Shown here in pieces: positions 1-8,023 of a stretch of DNA of 64,000 bases. The notes beneath the pieces were generated by a model, which had not been told where the DNA came from, made no database searches, and saw only the letters and a list, made by a program, of their open reading frames with translations. The stretch lies in contig NZ_CP011112.1 in assembly GCF_001190945.1 (NCBI RefSeq), forward strand, positions 3,286,001 through 3,350,000, written 5' to 3'. Made by a program: the position numbers and the translations under genes. The stretch is from Luteipulveratus mongoliensis. Its GTDB lineage: Bacteria; Actinomycetota; Actinomycetes; Actinomycetales; Dermatophilaceae. Within the stretch, counting starts at the first letter, position 1, and each line of letters begins with the position of its first letter.

Positions 1-39
1 TGCTCTACAACCCATTTCGCCCCACTAGCATCATCGCCA

Positions 40-57
40 CGAGCCAATCCTGGCTCG
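40..57 (+). terminator. Short hairpin at window edge
   Basis: CGAGCCA and TGGCTCG can form a 7-bp stem around a 4-base loop, followed by a pyrimidine-rich stretch. It may end a gene to the left of the window or belong to the leader of the next gene. There is no clear U-tract, so the call is weak. Confidence 0.35.
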
Positions 58-83
58 CTCTTTCTGGCCTGTCGGGGCGCGGG

Positions 84-95
84 CCTCATATGAGG
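84..95. promoter_or_regulatory. Perfect 12-bp palindrome over the ribosome binding region
   Basis: CCTCATATGAGG is a perfect palindrome ending 10 bases before the ATG at 106, and its last bases (GAGG) double as the Shine-Dalgarno. It could be an operator or an RNA element masking the ribosome site. Function is inferred only from position. Confidence 0.35.
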
Positions 96-105
96 GGAAT
101 CACCT

Positions 106-1374
106 ATGAAGAGATTGCAAGTCGGACTGGCCGCTTCTGTTCTGGTGGCCGGATTCGCAGGACCGGCTGCGACGGCCGACGCTGCCACTCCGACCGCTGT
201 AGCACCGTTCACGCAGACGGGCTTTACAGCAGGTGCCTTTGGCACCCAGGTTTCGACCACTGTGGCGAACCTGCGTTCAGGGCCGACGTCGTACTCCGGC
301 GTCAGCTGCACATCACTCGCGGGCCTCACGCGTAAGAACAGCGTGGCGTCGCTCAACCTCCCCGGTGTGCTCACCGGTGGGGCTGTCTCCACGACTTCCA
401 AGAGCATCAGTGACGCCCGCGGCCGCACGGCCGAGGCCACCTCGACCGTCGGTGCGATCAACCTGCTCAAGGGCGCAGTGACCGCTAAGGCACTCAGCAC
501 CAAGGCCAGCTCCACGGTCTCGCTCGCTGGTGCGGCGTCCGGCACGAACTCGATGACGCTCGTCGGCCTCACGATCGGTGGCCGGACAGTGGGTGCCGAC
601 GTCAGCCCCAACACGACGCTGGCCCTCAACGTCGGCGGCAAGCCGCTGGCCAAGGTCGTCATCAACGAGCAGGGCAAGACGACGGTCAACGGCCTCGTCC
701 GCGCCTACACCCGTGCGCTGCACGTGACCGTCAACGCGAAGAACACGCTGGGCCTGCCCATCGGCGCGGAGATTGTCGTCGGTCAGTCGTCGGCTGCGCT
801 CAACGCGGTGCCGGCCGGCTTTGCGACGGGCAACGGTTACGCGCTCAAGGCCACGCTGCTCAATGGCACGGTCAAGTCGGGTCCGCACGCTTACATGTCG
901 GTGCCTTGCGCAGGTGGCGCCGCACACAACAGCACCGCAGACGGCAGCGTCCCGGGCCTCGTGTCCGCGGGTGTCACCACGGTCGACACCAAGAGCACGA
1001 CGGTTCCGTCGACCAAGACCGACGTCAACAGCACCATCGCGAGCGCGTCCGTCCTGGGCGGTCTCGTGAAGGCGACTGGCATCAAGGCGGAGACGTCAGC
1101 CAGCCGTCTGGCCCCGATGTCTCCGGTCGTCACCACCGACACCTCGAAGTTCCTGAGCGTGAAGGTTGCCGGCCTGCCGGCCATCACCGGCGCGGTGGCT
1201 CCGAACACGAAGGTTCGCGTTCCGGGGCTGGGTTCGGTCACGTTCCACAAGGTGGAGAAGACCGCCACCGGAATCCGCGTGACGATGGTTTACATCGTTC
1301 TGGAGAAGCTCCTCGGCAACCTGCCGACGAACAGCGTTGTCGAGCTCGGAGTTTCCGAGTCCGGCGTGCGCTGA
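106..1374 (+). CDS. Secreted choice-of-anchor P family-like protein
   Basis: This is a 422-residue exported protein of unknown function. Residues 1-27 form a Sec signal peptide (basic start, hydrophobic core, ADA-A cleavage). The mature part is rich in Ala, Thr, Val, Ser and Gly, with alternating beta-prone segments. It contains two related halves: the segment around Cys68 (SGP-x-x-Y then a Cys, then a valine/threonine-rich strand) recurs around Cys268, so the two lone cysteines may form a disulfide. The composition and SGP..C motif resemble the actinobacterial choice-of-anchor P family, but I cannot run a profile. No transmembrane anchor or sortase motif is seen. GAGGGGAA precedes the ATG at good spacing, so the start is secure. 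A strong hairpin follows. Confidence 0.7.
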   Translation: MKRLQVGLAASVLVAGFAGPAATADAATPTAVAPFTQTGFTAGAFGTQVSTTVANLRSGPTSYSGVSCTSLAGLTRKNSVASLNLPGVLTGGAVSTTSKSISDARGRTAEATSTVGAINLLKGAVTAKALSTKASSTVSLAGAASGTNSMTLVGLTIGGRTVGADVSPNTTLALNVGGKPLAKVVINEQGKTTVNGLVRAYTRALHVTVNAKNTLGLPIGAEIVVGQSSAALNAVPAGFATGNGYALKATLLNGTVKSGPHAYMSVPCAGGAAHNSTADGSVPGLVSAGVTTVDTKSTTVPSTKTDVNSTIASASVLGGLVKATGIKAETSASRLAPMSPVVTTDTSKFLSVKVAGLPAITGAVAPNTKVRVPGLGSVTFHKVEKTATGIRVTMVYIVLEKLLGNLPTNSVVELGVSESGVR

Positions 1375-1405
1375 TCACGGAGTCACAGCAGCACTAGCAG
1401 TGTCT

Positions 1406-1440
1406 GGCGGCGTCGCGGGGTCCTCCCCCGTGGCGCCGCC
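1406..1440 (+). terminator. Rho-independent-like hairpin after the secreted protein
   Basis: GGCGGCG (1406-1412) pairs with CGCCGCC (1434-1440), and the interior GGGG/CCCC extends the fold. It lies between convergent genes and can serve both. No U-run follows, which is usual in this genome. Confidence 0.6.
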
Positions 1441-1508
1441 CATTGCTGTTCCCCGTGAACGTGGCCGTGGAAAGGCCCGACCCACATGTACTTCTGCCCC
1501 AAGAATGA

Positions 1509-2087
1509 TCAGCGGTAGGCTTCCGCCGCCTCTTGGATACCCGCGACGTAGCTCGTCCACCATGCCTTGTCGCCCATCTGGTCGTGCCCCGAGCCTGTCC
1601 GTCCGTCGATACCTTCACGCAAGATGTCCGCATGACCCGCATGCTGCGCGGTCTCGGCCACCATGCGGACAAGAAGGTGACCGAGCGTCGTACGCCTCCG
1701 GTCTTCTGGCCACCACTCCACTTCAGCCGGGGTGCTGAGTGGGAGCTCATTGATCACGGCATCTGCGTGGACCCAGGTCGTGCGGTAGGCCCGGATCAGC
1801 GTGTCGCGTGACTCATCCACTTTTGCCCACATATCCCCGTTCTGCCAGATCGACTCGTCCTCGTCCCACGGCGGGACCCCGGGCACCGGGCGGCCCACGC
1901 ACTCACCGAGATATCCGGCCTCCAGTCCTGTCAGGTGCTTGATCAGGCCGAGCAGGTTGGTGCCGCTGGGCGTGAGCGGTCGACGGACGTCGTACTCACT
2001 CAGCCCGTCCAGGGTGCCGAGCAAGGACTCCCGGGACTGCTGGAGATAGCGCTGCAGATCGGTCGCGAGGTCGGAGTCGTGAGCCAT
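1509..2087 (-). CDS. DinB family (DUF664-type) protein
   Basis: A 192-residue protein of the DinB four-helix-bundle superfamily, whose actinobacterial members include putative thiol- (mycothiol-) dependent metalloenzymes. Visible features are the helical opening with LxxYLQQSRESLL, a first metal-ligand His in LIKHLTGLE and the H-x2-H pair in AQHAGHADILRE, which match the usual metal-site spacing. The ATG at 2087 was chosen over an upstream in-frame start because TACGTT lies six bases before it, giving a leaderless transcript; no Shine-Dalgarno is present. The substrate is unknown. It is transcribed divergently from the gluconate permease gene, with 71 bases between the starts. Confidence 0.8.
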   Translation of the reverse strand: MAHDSDLATDLQRYLQQSRESLLGTLDGLSEYDVRRPLTPSGTNLLGLIKHLTGLEAGYLGECVGRPVPGVPPWDEDESIWQNGDMWAKVDESRDTLIRAYRTTWVHADAVINELPLSTPAEVEWWPEDRRRTTLGHLLVRMVAETAQHAGHADILREGIDGRTGSGHDQMGDKAWWTSYVAGIQEAAEAYR

Positions 2088-2093
2088 GCTGGG

Positions 2094-2099
2094 AACGTA
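2094..2099 (-). promoter_or_regulatory. -10 box of leaderless DinB gene
   Basis: TACGTT on the minus strand ends six bases before the ATG at 2087, placing transcription start at or next to the A of the start codon. Confidence 0.5.
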
Positions 2100-2146
2100 G
2101 TCCGGACCACCGACTCGCCTCCCGCACCGGAGGTCGCCCACGGTTC

Positions 2147-2152
2147 TACGGT
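2147..2152 (+). promoter_or_regulatory. -10 box of leaderless gntP-like gene
   Basis: TACGGT ends six bases before the ATG at 2159 and there is no purine-rich ribosome site. Together with the divergent DinB promoter it occupies a 71-base shared intergenic region. Confidence 0.5.
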
Positions 2153-2158
2153 GGCGTC

Positions 2159-3577
2159 ATGCGCCTCGCTCTTGCCACTGCGGACCCGCCGATCAGTCAC
2201 GCCGGCAACACCCAGCTCCTCCTGGCGGCGCTCGCCGGGATCGCCGTGGTCGTCCTGCTGATCACCGTCGTCAAGCTGCACCCGTTCGTCTCGTTGATCC
2301 TGGGCTCGGCCGCGCTTGCGCTGGTGGCCTGGGTGCCGGGCGAGGACGCGATCTCCAGCTTCACGGACGGCTTCGGCAGCACATCGGGCGCCGTCGGTCT
2401 GCTGATTGCCCTTGGCGCCATGCTCGGGCAGATCCTCGCGGACTCCGGAGGCGCCGATCGCGTTGTCGCCACCATCACCGACAAGTTCACCGGGCACGCG
2501 CTGCCCTGGGGCATGGCCTTGATCGCCGCGATCATCGGGCTGCCGATGTTCTTCGAGATCGGTGTGGTGATCCTCGTGCCGATCGTCATCCTCGTCGCGC
2601 GACGTACCGAGCAGCCGCTGATGCGAATCGGCATCCCTGCACTGGCCGGGCTCTCAATCCTGCACGGCCTGGTGCCACCACACCCCGGACCCGAGACCGC
2701 GATCGCGGCGTTGCACGCCGATCAGGGGCGCACGCTGATGTTCGGGCTCCTGGTGGCGGCGCCGACCCTGGTGATCGCGGGCCCCTTGCTCGGCAGGTTC
2801 ATCGAGCGCTTCGTGCCGATCACCGCGCAGACGCACGTCGACGAGGACGGCACGTCGGGAGCGCCGACCCAGGTGACGCAAGGCAGTGACCTGCCGCCCG
2901 GACGGAGGATGCCGGCTTTCGCGCAAGCCGTGGTCGTCGTACTCCTCCCAGTGATCCTGATGCTGCCCGCGGCCATCGTGAACCTGTTCATGGATGAGGA
3001 CAGCACGGTGCGCAAGGTGCTGGACGTGCTCGGTACGCCTTCGGTCGCCCTGCTCATCGCGGTCGTCGTCGCCTACTTCGTGCTCGGTCTCGGCACGGGG
3101 ATGTCACGCACACAGACCAGCGACTCACTCGGTCGGGCGCTGCCTGCGATCGCGGGCATCATGCTCATCGTGGCGGCCGGCGGCGGCTTCAAACAGCTCC
3201 TCGTCGACGCGGGAGTCGGTGGGGTCATTGCGGATTGGGCGAAGGACTCCAACGTCTCCGTACTCCTGCTCGGCTGGCTGGTCGCCGTGGGCATTCGTCT
3301 CGCGACCGGCTCGGCGACCGTCGCAACGGTCACCGCGGCTGGCATCGTCGGTGGGCTCGCCGAGACGTTGAGCACCTCGCACGTCTCACTGCTCGTGCTC
3401 GCGATCGGGTGCGGCTCGCTGTTCTTCAGCCACGTCAATGACGCCGGGTTCTGGCTGGTGAAGGAGTACTTCGGTCTGACCGTCGGGCAGACGATCCGCT
3501 CGTGGTCGTTGATGGAGACCGTGATCTCCGTGGTCGGCTTCTCGTTCGTGATGATCCTGTCGGTGATCTTCACCTAG
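2159..3577 (+). CDS. GntP family gluconate:H+ symporter
   Basis: A 472-residue integral membrane permease of the gluconate:H+ symporter family, importing gluconate or related aldonates. About a dozen hydrophobic segments are visible, starting at residue 20. Family-like stretches include the early conserved region with DGFGSTSGAVGLLIALGAMLGQ and the LPMFFEIGVVILVPIV segment, the PPHPGP motif near residue 170, and a C-terminal region with GxATVATVTAAGIVGG and FSHVNDAGFWLVKEYFG, typical of GntT/GntP. Length is normal for the family (about 440-470). No gluconate kinase or gluconate-pathway gene is next to it, so the substrate is inferred from the family only. The convergent neighbour is a MarR regulator. 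Confidence 0.88.
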   Translation: MRLALATADPPISHAGNTQLLLAALAGIAVVVLLITVVKLHPFVSLILGSAALALVAWVPGEDAISSFTDGFGSTSGAVGLLIALGAMLGQILADSGGADRVVATITDKFTGHALPWGMALIAAIIGLPMFFEIGVVILVPIVILVARRTEQPLMRIGIPALAGLSILHGLVPPHPGPETAIAALHADQGRTLMFGLLVAAPTLVIAGPLLGRFIERFVPITAQTHVDEDGTSGAPTQVTQGSDLPPGRRMPAFAQAVVVVLLPVILMLPAAIVNLFMDEDSTVRKVLDVLGTPSVALLIAVVVAYFVLGLGTGMSRTQTSDSLGRALPAIAGIMLIVAAGGGFKQLLVDAGVGGVIADWAKDSNVSVLLLGWLVAVGIRLATGSATVATVTAAGIVGGLAETLSTSHVSLLVLAIGCGSLFFSHVNDAGFWLVKEYFGLTVGQTIRSWSLMETVISVVGFSFVMILSVIFT

Positions 3578-3590
3578 CGGTCGGTCGCTC

Positions 3591-4103
3591 TCAGCGCACG
3601 ACTGCGCGCTCCCATCGGCGCAGGAGACGGGACAACGTGGCCCGGTCGTTGTCGGACAGACCATCGAGCATCGTCTCGTCGCTGCGCATGACCTCGCCGA
3701 AGACCTCGTCCAGCAGCTCTTGACCTTCCATGGTCAGCCGGACGAAGACCGTACGACGGTCGGGCTCCTCGCGGATCCGCTCGATGAGTCCGCGCGCCTC
3801 GAGTCGCGCCACGCGCTGCGTCGTCGCGCCGAGCGTCACCTCGCAGCGGAGCGACAGCTCGGTCGAGGTCAGTCGATAAGGAGCGCCGCTGCGCCGAAGT
3901 GTGGCCAGGACGTCCAGGCCCGAATGATCGAGGTCGAACGCAGCCAGGGTCCGTTCCCGGTTGAGCACGACCGCCCGACCGAGCCGCCACAGGGGCGTGA
4001 TGATGCTGATCGAGGACACATCGACATCGGGTCGCTCCCGGGACCACGCGGAGAGGATCTCCTCGGTGTGATCACTTCGGCTGTCATCTCGCGCCACGCT
4101 CAT
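3591..4103 (-). CDS. MarR family transcriptional regulator
   Basis: A 170-residue winged-helix regulator. A helical dimerisation N-terminus is followed by the HTH (LTSTELSLRCEVTLGATTQRVARLEARGLIER, given here only as the region about residues 79-110) and the wing with EEPDRRTVFVRLTMEGQELL. The DR-R wing signature is typical of MarR proteins binding palindromic DNA and releasing it on ligand binding. It ends 14 bases from the convergent permease gene. A TTTAGCG-containing element lies immediately before its start and a near copy precedes the SDR gene at 5514, suggesting autoregulation and control of that SDR. The ligand is unknown. Confidence 0.85.
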   Translation of the reverse strand: MSVARDDSRSDHTEEILSAWSRERPDVDVSSISIITPLWRLGRAVVLNRERTLAAFDLDHSGLDVLATLRRSGAPYRLTSTELSLRCEVTLGATTQRVARLEARGLIERIREEPDRRTVFVRLTMEGQELLDEVFGEVMRSDETMLDGLSDNDRATLSRLLRRWERAVVR

Positions 4104-4105
4104 TA

Positions 4106-4118
4106 CTTTAGCGATAAA
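4106..4118 (-). promoter_or_regulatory. Candidate MarR operator at its own start
   Basis: CTTTAGCGATAAA on the plus strand (TTTATCGCTAAAG in the direction of the gene) is an imperfect palindrome with TTTA/TAAA arms, two bases from the start codon. It shares CTTTAGCG-N-TA with 5493-5502 before the SDR gene. Autoregulatory sites in this position are common for MarR proteins; binding is inferred. Confidence 0.45.
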
Positions 4119-4334
4119 TCACAATGCCGGCGGAATGCACAATTCACCACCGCCCTGCTTGAGCCGGGGGCAGCATGAGTCGCCCAGGGGAAGTCGTCGC
4201 TCCCCTGCGGCAAGAGAACGGCTTTGCCGTCCGTCCGGGTGCGACGCACGTGCGCCACCCCATCAGCTCTCCAGCCACCCTCGCTGAGGACGCTCTTCCC
4301 CGTGGGCAGCCTCGGCACCCGACAGGAAGTCATC

Positions 4335-5447
4335 ATGCGTCCAGTCCGCACCACCGTCACGGGGCTCGCTCTTGCCTCAGCACTCGTCGCCACTATGGGC
4401 GCCCCGTCGGCCGAGGCTCGCAGCCGGCCGAAGCCGCCACCCAAGCCCGTCACTGTCGCCAGCGGCTTGCTCACACCGCTCAGCCTTGCCGTCGACTCGC
4501 ACGGCACGGTCTACACCACGCAGAACTTCGCCGGCCAGCTGCTCCGACTCGGCCCGCACGGTGCGCGCACCACGCTCTACACCTCTGCGGGAGGCGCCGA
4601 GGTCGGAGGCGTGTCCGTACGCGGCTCGTCGCAGGTCTTCGCGGTGACCGGCGCCACGCAGACCGTCAAGCAACGCGACAAGTGGGGTCACGTCTCGACG
4701 CTGGCGGATGTCGGGGCGTACGAGGCTCGTAAGAACCCCGATGGCCGCACGCACTACGGCATCCGCGGTCTCGCACCGTCCTGCGCGGCGCAGTTCCCCG
4801 AGCAGGTGCCCGCGTCGTACACCGGCATCGTGGAGTCACATCCCTACGCCACGGCCACCTGGGGAAGTACGACGTACGTCGCCGACGCCGCCGGCAACAG
4901 CGTGCTCAGCATCGACGGTCGAGGACACGTACGGACCGTCGCCGTACTGCCTACTCGACCCTCGGTGATCACCGCCGAGGCGGCAGCTGGGGCGGGTATC
5001 CCCACGTGCGCGGTGGGCAAGACCTACCACTTCGAGGGCGTGCCGACCGACGTCGAGGTCGGCCCCGGCGGCTGGCTCTACGTCACCAGCCTGCCGGGCG
5101 GACCCGAGGACGCGAGCCTCGGCGCCCGCGGAGCGGTCTACAAGATCAACCCCCGCACGGGTCACGTCGTGCAGATCGGCAAGAACCTCCTCGGCGCGAC
5201 CAACCTGGCCGTCACACCACGAGGAGACGTCTATGTCACGGAGCTCTTCGGCAACCGAATCACCTTGATTGCCAAGGGTTCTCACACCAACCGCACGTTC
5301 CTCAACACGGTTCTTCCAGGCGCCGTCGAGTGGACGCCCAAGGCGGTCTACGCCACCACGGGTGTGCTGATCGGCGCGGATCCGGAGAACCCGGCGCCTC
5401 CCGGAGGTGCCGTGATCAAGGTCCCGACCTGGCCACACTGGCACTAG
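4335..5447 (+). CDS. Secreted ScyD/ScyE-family beta-propeller-like protein
   Basis: A 370-residue exported protein resembling the ScyD/ScyE family named from scytonemin gene clusters, which is widespread in actinobacteria without a known role. It starts with a Sec signal peptide ending near Ala-Glu-Ala (about residue 28). The body shows repeated NHL/SMP-30-like strands: VASGLLTPLSLAVDSHGTVY, then VADAAGNSVLSIDGRG, then GVPTDVEVGPGGWLYVTSLP and GATNLAVTPRGDVYVTELFGNRI, a blade-like repeat compatible with a propeller. The ATG at 4335 has AGGAAG just upstream; an earlier in-frame start would bury the signal peptide. A perfect hairpin follows. No scytonemin or pigment biosynthesis gene is nearby, so the name indicates fold only. 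Confidence 0.75.
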   Translation: MRPVRTTVTGLALASALVATMGAPSAEARSRPKPPPKPVTVASGLLTPLSLAVDSHGTVYTTQNFAGQLLRLGPHGARTTLYTSAGGAEVGGVSVRGSSQVFAVTGATQTVKQRDKWGHVSTLADVGAYEARKNPDGRTHYGIRGLAPSCAAQFPEQVPASYTGIVESHPYATATWGSTTYVADAAGNSVLSIDGRGHVRTVAVLPTRPSVITAEAAAGAGIPTCAVGKTYHFEGVPTDVEVGPGGWLYVTSLPGGPEDASLGARGAVYKINPRTGHVVQIGKNLLGATNLAVTPRGDVYVTELFGNRITLIAKGSHTNRTFLNTVLPGAVEWTPKAVYATTGVLIGADPENPAPPGGAVIKVPTWPHWH

Positions 5448-5460
5448 GTCTGGCAGCTGA

Positions 5461-5486
5461 CCGGGGGCCGTCGCCGCGGCCCCCGG
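5461..5486 (+). terminator. Strong hairpin terminator after the ScyD-like gene
   Basis: CCGGGGGCCG and CGGCCCCCGG form a perfect 10-bp stem with a six-base loop, 13 bases after the stop codon. It separates the gene from the SDR promoter directly downstream. Confidence 0.75.
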
Positions 5487-5492
5487 TCAATG

Positions 5493-5507
5493 CTTTAGCG
5501 CTATAGT
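5493..5507 (+). promoter_or_regulatory. Leaderless promoter with overlapping MarR-like motif
   Basis: TATAGT (5502-5507) is an excellent -10 box six bases before the ATG at 5514. CTTTAGCGCTATAG overlaps it and shares the TTTAGCG core with the element before the marR gene at 4106-4118. A repressor bound here would cover the -10 box. Confidence 0.5.
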
Positions 5508-5513
5508 TAAGTC

Positions 5514-6266
5514 ATGAGTCCCTCCACTCCCCCAGCCCTGATCATCACGGGCGCCGGATCAGGCATCGGTCGGAGCACTGCGATCCGCCTGGCCGACCGC
5601 GACGACCAGCTCGTGCTCGTGGGCCGCCGCCCCGAGGCGCTTGATCGCGTCGCGGACGAGGTTGCCGGCCTGACCCGCGGTGGCCCCTCCCCCATGTCCG
5701 TCCCGTGCGACCTCGCCGATCCCGTCGCGGTGGAGGCACTCGCCGCCACGCTCGACGGGCGCGCAGTGTCGGGCCTCGTACTGGCCGCGGGAGGTGTCGC
5801 GTCGGCCGTCGATGGGCTGGGCCTTACCGCGGTCCGAGATGCCTGGCTGCGTCAGCTGGAGGTGAACATCATGACCTCGGTCCTGATCACGGAGGCGCTG
5901 CGCGACCAGCTGGCCGACGACGCGTCGATCATCGCCATCGGCTCGATCGCCGGCACTCGCGGTGGCGGCAGCTATGGAGCGGCGAAGGCGGCACTCGTGC
6001 CCTGGATCCGCGACCTGGCACGCGATCTCGGCCAACGCGGCATCAATGCCAACGTCATTGCGCCCGGGTATGTGGCCGGTACCGAGTTCTTCGGCGACAA
6101 GATGACCACGGACCGTCATGACCGTCTGGTCGGCGAGACCTTCGACCGACGACCGGCGAGGCCGGACGAGGTGGCCGGACTTGCGGCGTACTTGCTCTCA
6201 GCCGAGGGACATCACGTCACGGGGCAGGTCCTGCACCTCAACGGGGGCGCCGTCCTCGGCGGTTAG
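5514..6266 (+). CDS. Short-chain dehydrogenase/reductase (SDR)
   Basis: A 250-residue classical SDR, an NAD(P)-dependent oxidoreductase of unknown substrate. The Rossmann glycine motif GAGSGIGRS sits at residues 10-18, a basic VGRRPEAL region suggests NADP preference, catalytic Ser lies in IAIGSIAGTRGG and the catalytic Tyr-x3-Lys in YGAAKAAL near residue 155. The C-terminal HVTGQVLHLNGG motif is typical of FabG-like enzymes. The gene is monocistronic: a terminator precedes it and the convergent kinase gene ends 11 bases after it. Its promoter overlaps a motif shared with the marR gene, so control by that regulator is plausible. Confidence 0.85.
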   Translation: MSPSTPPALIITGAGSGIGRSTAIRLADRDDQLVLVGRRPEALDRVADEVAGLTRGGPSPMSVPCDLADPVAVEALAATLDGRAVSGLVLAAGGVASAVDGLGLTAVRDAWLRQLEVNIMTSVLITEALRDQLADDASIIAIGSIAGTRGGGSYGAAKAALVPWIRDLARDLGQRGINANVIAPGYVAGTEFFGDKMTTDRHDRLVGETFDRRPARPDEVAGLAAYLLSAEGHHVTGQVLHLNGGAVLGG

Positions 6267-6277
6267 GTGCCCGCGCG

Positions 6278-7960
6278 TCAGCCCTCGTCGTACGCCGTCA
6301 TCGGCTCGCGCAGCAGCGAGGTCGTGCCCCGATGGATCCACAGCTCGGCCGAGGAGATGTCGTAGGTGACGCCCTTGTTGTCGACCCGCCAGCCGCCCGA
6401 CACCTTGACCGGATTGGCGATCTCGATCGCCTGCCCCGACTTGGTCGAGTGGCCGCGGTAGTAGTAGGCGCCGGTCTCCGTGCGACAGATGACGATCTTG
6501 GTCGACTTCGAGCTGGCCACCATCATCGCCGGATCGATGTAGTTGCAGCGCGCGGTGGGCGTCGAGACCCAACCCTGGTAGTCGTAGCCCGGACCCGACA
6601 GGCCCGGACCCGTGGTCGGGCTCGCCGTCGTCGGTGCAGCCGAGCTCGAAGACGTGGCGCTGGACGGCGGGTCGACCGGAGGGCCGGCCGGACCAGGGAT
6701 CGATGGCGTGGCCGTGGTGGGCGCGGCGGTGCTCGTGGCGGTCGGCGCCGGCGCCGCATCGGTCAGCGACACGCTCGCGCCAGGGTTGTCCGCCTGCTTG
6801 TCGTCACCGGTGAACGTCGAGCGCACGATCAGACCCACGACACCGAGCACGGCGACCACCAGCACGGTCAGCAGGATGGGGATCACCGGGCTGCGCCGCT
6901 CCTGGTCGCGACGAGGGGCCTGCGTGACCATCGGCACGGGGTGCGCGGCCGGCTGGCGTGGATCGTACGGCGGTGGACCCGCGGCGTACGACTGCCCGGC
7001 CTGCCCCGGCGGCCGACCGGTCGGGTGCGGTGTCAGGTCGCGTCGCGGGATGGGCGCCGTGTGATGCGGGGACGGTGCGCCGGCACCGGCCTGCGCGATA
7101 ACGGTGTTGGCCTCGGTGGCCTGGGCGCCGGACAGGGCAGCCTTGGCCGCAGCGGCGAGCTCGCCGGCCGTGCGCTGGCGCTCGGCAGGGTTCTTGGCGA
7201 GCGCACGCAGCAGCACGTGGTCGAGCCCCGGTGGCACCTGGGGGACGACAGAGCTGACCAGCGGCGGTGGCTGGTAGAGATGCGCCTTGATCTGGGCGCT
7301 GACCGTCCGTGACGGATAGGGCGTCGACCCGGTCAGGCACTCGTGGAGCAGACAGCCCAGGGAGTAGACGTCCGCCTGGCCGGAGACCGGAGCATCATCG
7401 AACCGTTCGGGTGCCATGTAGGCGAAGGAGCCGATAGCGCTGCCGTGCGTGGTGAGCTTGCTGTCGTTCTCGCGGCTGGCGATGCCGAAGTCTGCGAGGT
7501 AGGCGAAGTCGCTCTCCGTGAGCAGGACGTTCTCCGGCTTGACGTCGCGATGCACCAACCCGTCCGCATGTGCTGCGTCGAGCGCGGCCGCGATCTGGCC
7601 TGCGATGGCGACTGCGCGACCGGGGCGCAGGACGCGCTCCTCGCGCAGCACCGAGCGCAGGTCGCGACCGTTGACCAGCCGCATGTCGATGTAGAGCACA
7701 CCGTCGATCTCACCGAAGTCATGGATCGGGATGACGTGTGGCTCCTGCAGCCGTGCCGCCGTGCGCGCCTCGCGGCGGAACCGCTCCTGGTAGTCCGGAT
7801 CGCTGGCCAGCTCGACGGGCAGCAGCTTGAGCGCGACGGTGCGGTCCTTGACCGTGTCATAGGCGGCATAGACCTCGCCCATACCGCCGCGGCCCAGCAA
7901 CGAGCGCAGCTCGTACGGACCGAACCGGTCACCGATGCGGGACGGTTTGTCCTCCCCCAC
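6278..7960 (-). CDS. Membrane Ser/Thr protein kinase (PknB-type)
   Basis: A 560-residue Hanks-type receptor-like kinase. The cytoplasmic kinase domain (about residues 13-275) has the glycine loop LGRGGMGEVYAAYD, the lysine in VALKLLP, the catalytic loop HRDVKPENVLL, the ADFGIAS Mg motif and an activation segment GSAIGSFAYMAPERF with APE. A Pro-rich juxtamembrane linker precedes one transmembrane helix (about 357-378). Outside are a Ser/Thr/Pro-rich stretch and a C-terminal domain of about 100 residues with a lone Cys pair (ARCNYID and VICRTET), which could form a disulfide; no PASTA repeats are present. The GTG at 7960 was chosen because GGGAGGGG precedes it; an upstream GTG at 7984 lacks a ribosome site. 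The ligand is unknown. Confidence 0.88.
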   Translation of the reverse strand: MGEDKPSRIGDRFGPYELRSLLGRGGMGEVYAAYDTVKDRTVALKLLPVELASDPDYQERFRREARTAARLQEPHVIPIHDFGEIDGVLYIDMRLVNGRDLRSVLREERVLRPGRAVAIAGQIAAALDAAHADGLVHRDVKPENVLLTESDFAYLADFGIASRENDSKLTTHGSAIGSFAYMAPERFDDAPVSGQADVYSLGCLLHECLTGSTPYPSRTVSAQIKAHLYQPPPLVSSVVPQVPPGLDHVLLRALAKNPAERQRTAGELAAAAKAALSGAQATEANTVIAQAGAGAPSPHHTAPIPRRDLTPHPTGRPPGQAGQSYAAGPPPYDPRQPAAHPVPMVTQAPRRDQERRSPVIPILLTVLVVAVLGVVGLIVRSTFTGDDKQADNPGASVSLTDAAPAPTATSTAAPTTATPSIPGPAGPPVDPPSSATSSSSAAPTTASPTTGPGLSGPGYDYQGWVSTPTARCNYIDPAMMVASSKSTKIVICRTETGAYYYRGHSTKSGQAIEIANPVKVSGGWRVDNKGVTYDISSAELWIHRGTTSLLREPMTAYDEG

Positions 7961-7980
7961 GCCACCCCTCCCACGACAGA

Positions 7981-8007
7981 GCACCCGCGGCAGGATGCCG
8001 CGGGTGC
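7981..8007 (-). terminator. Terminator hairpin after padR-type gene
   Basis: GCACCCGCGGC and GCCGCGGGTGC form an 11-bp perfect stem with a 5-base loop, 17 bases after the stop of the PadR gene. It overlaps the region just before the kinase start, separating the two transcripts. Confidence 0.7.
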
Positions 8008-8023
8008 CCAGGATAGTCAGGTG

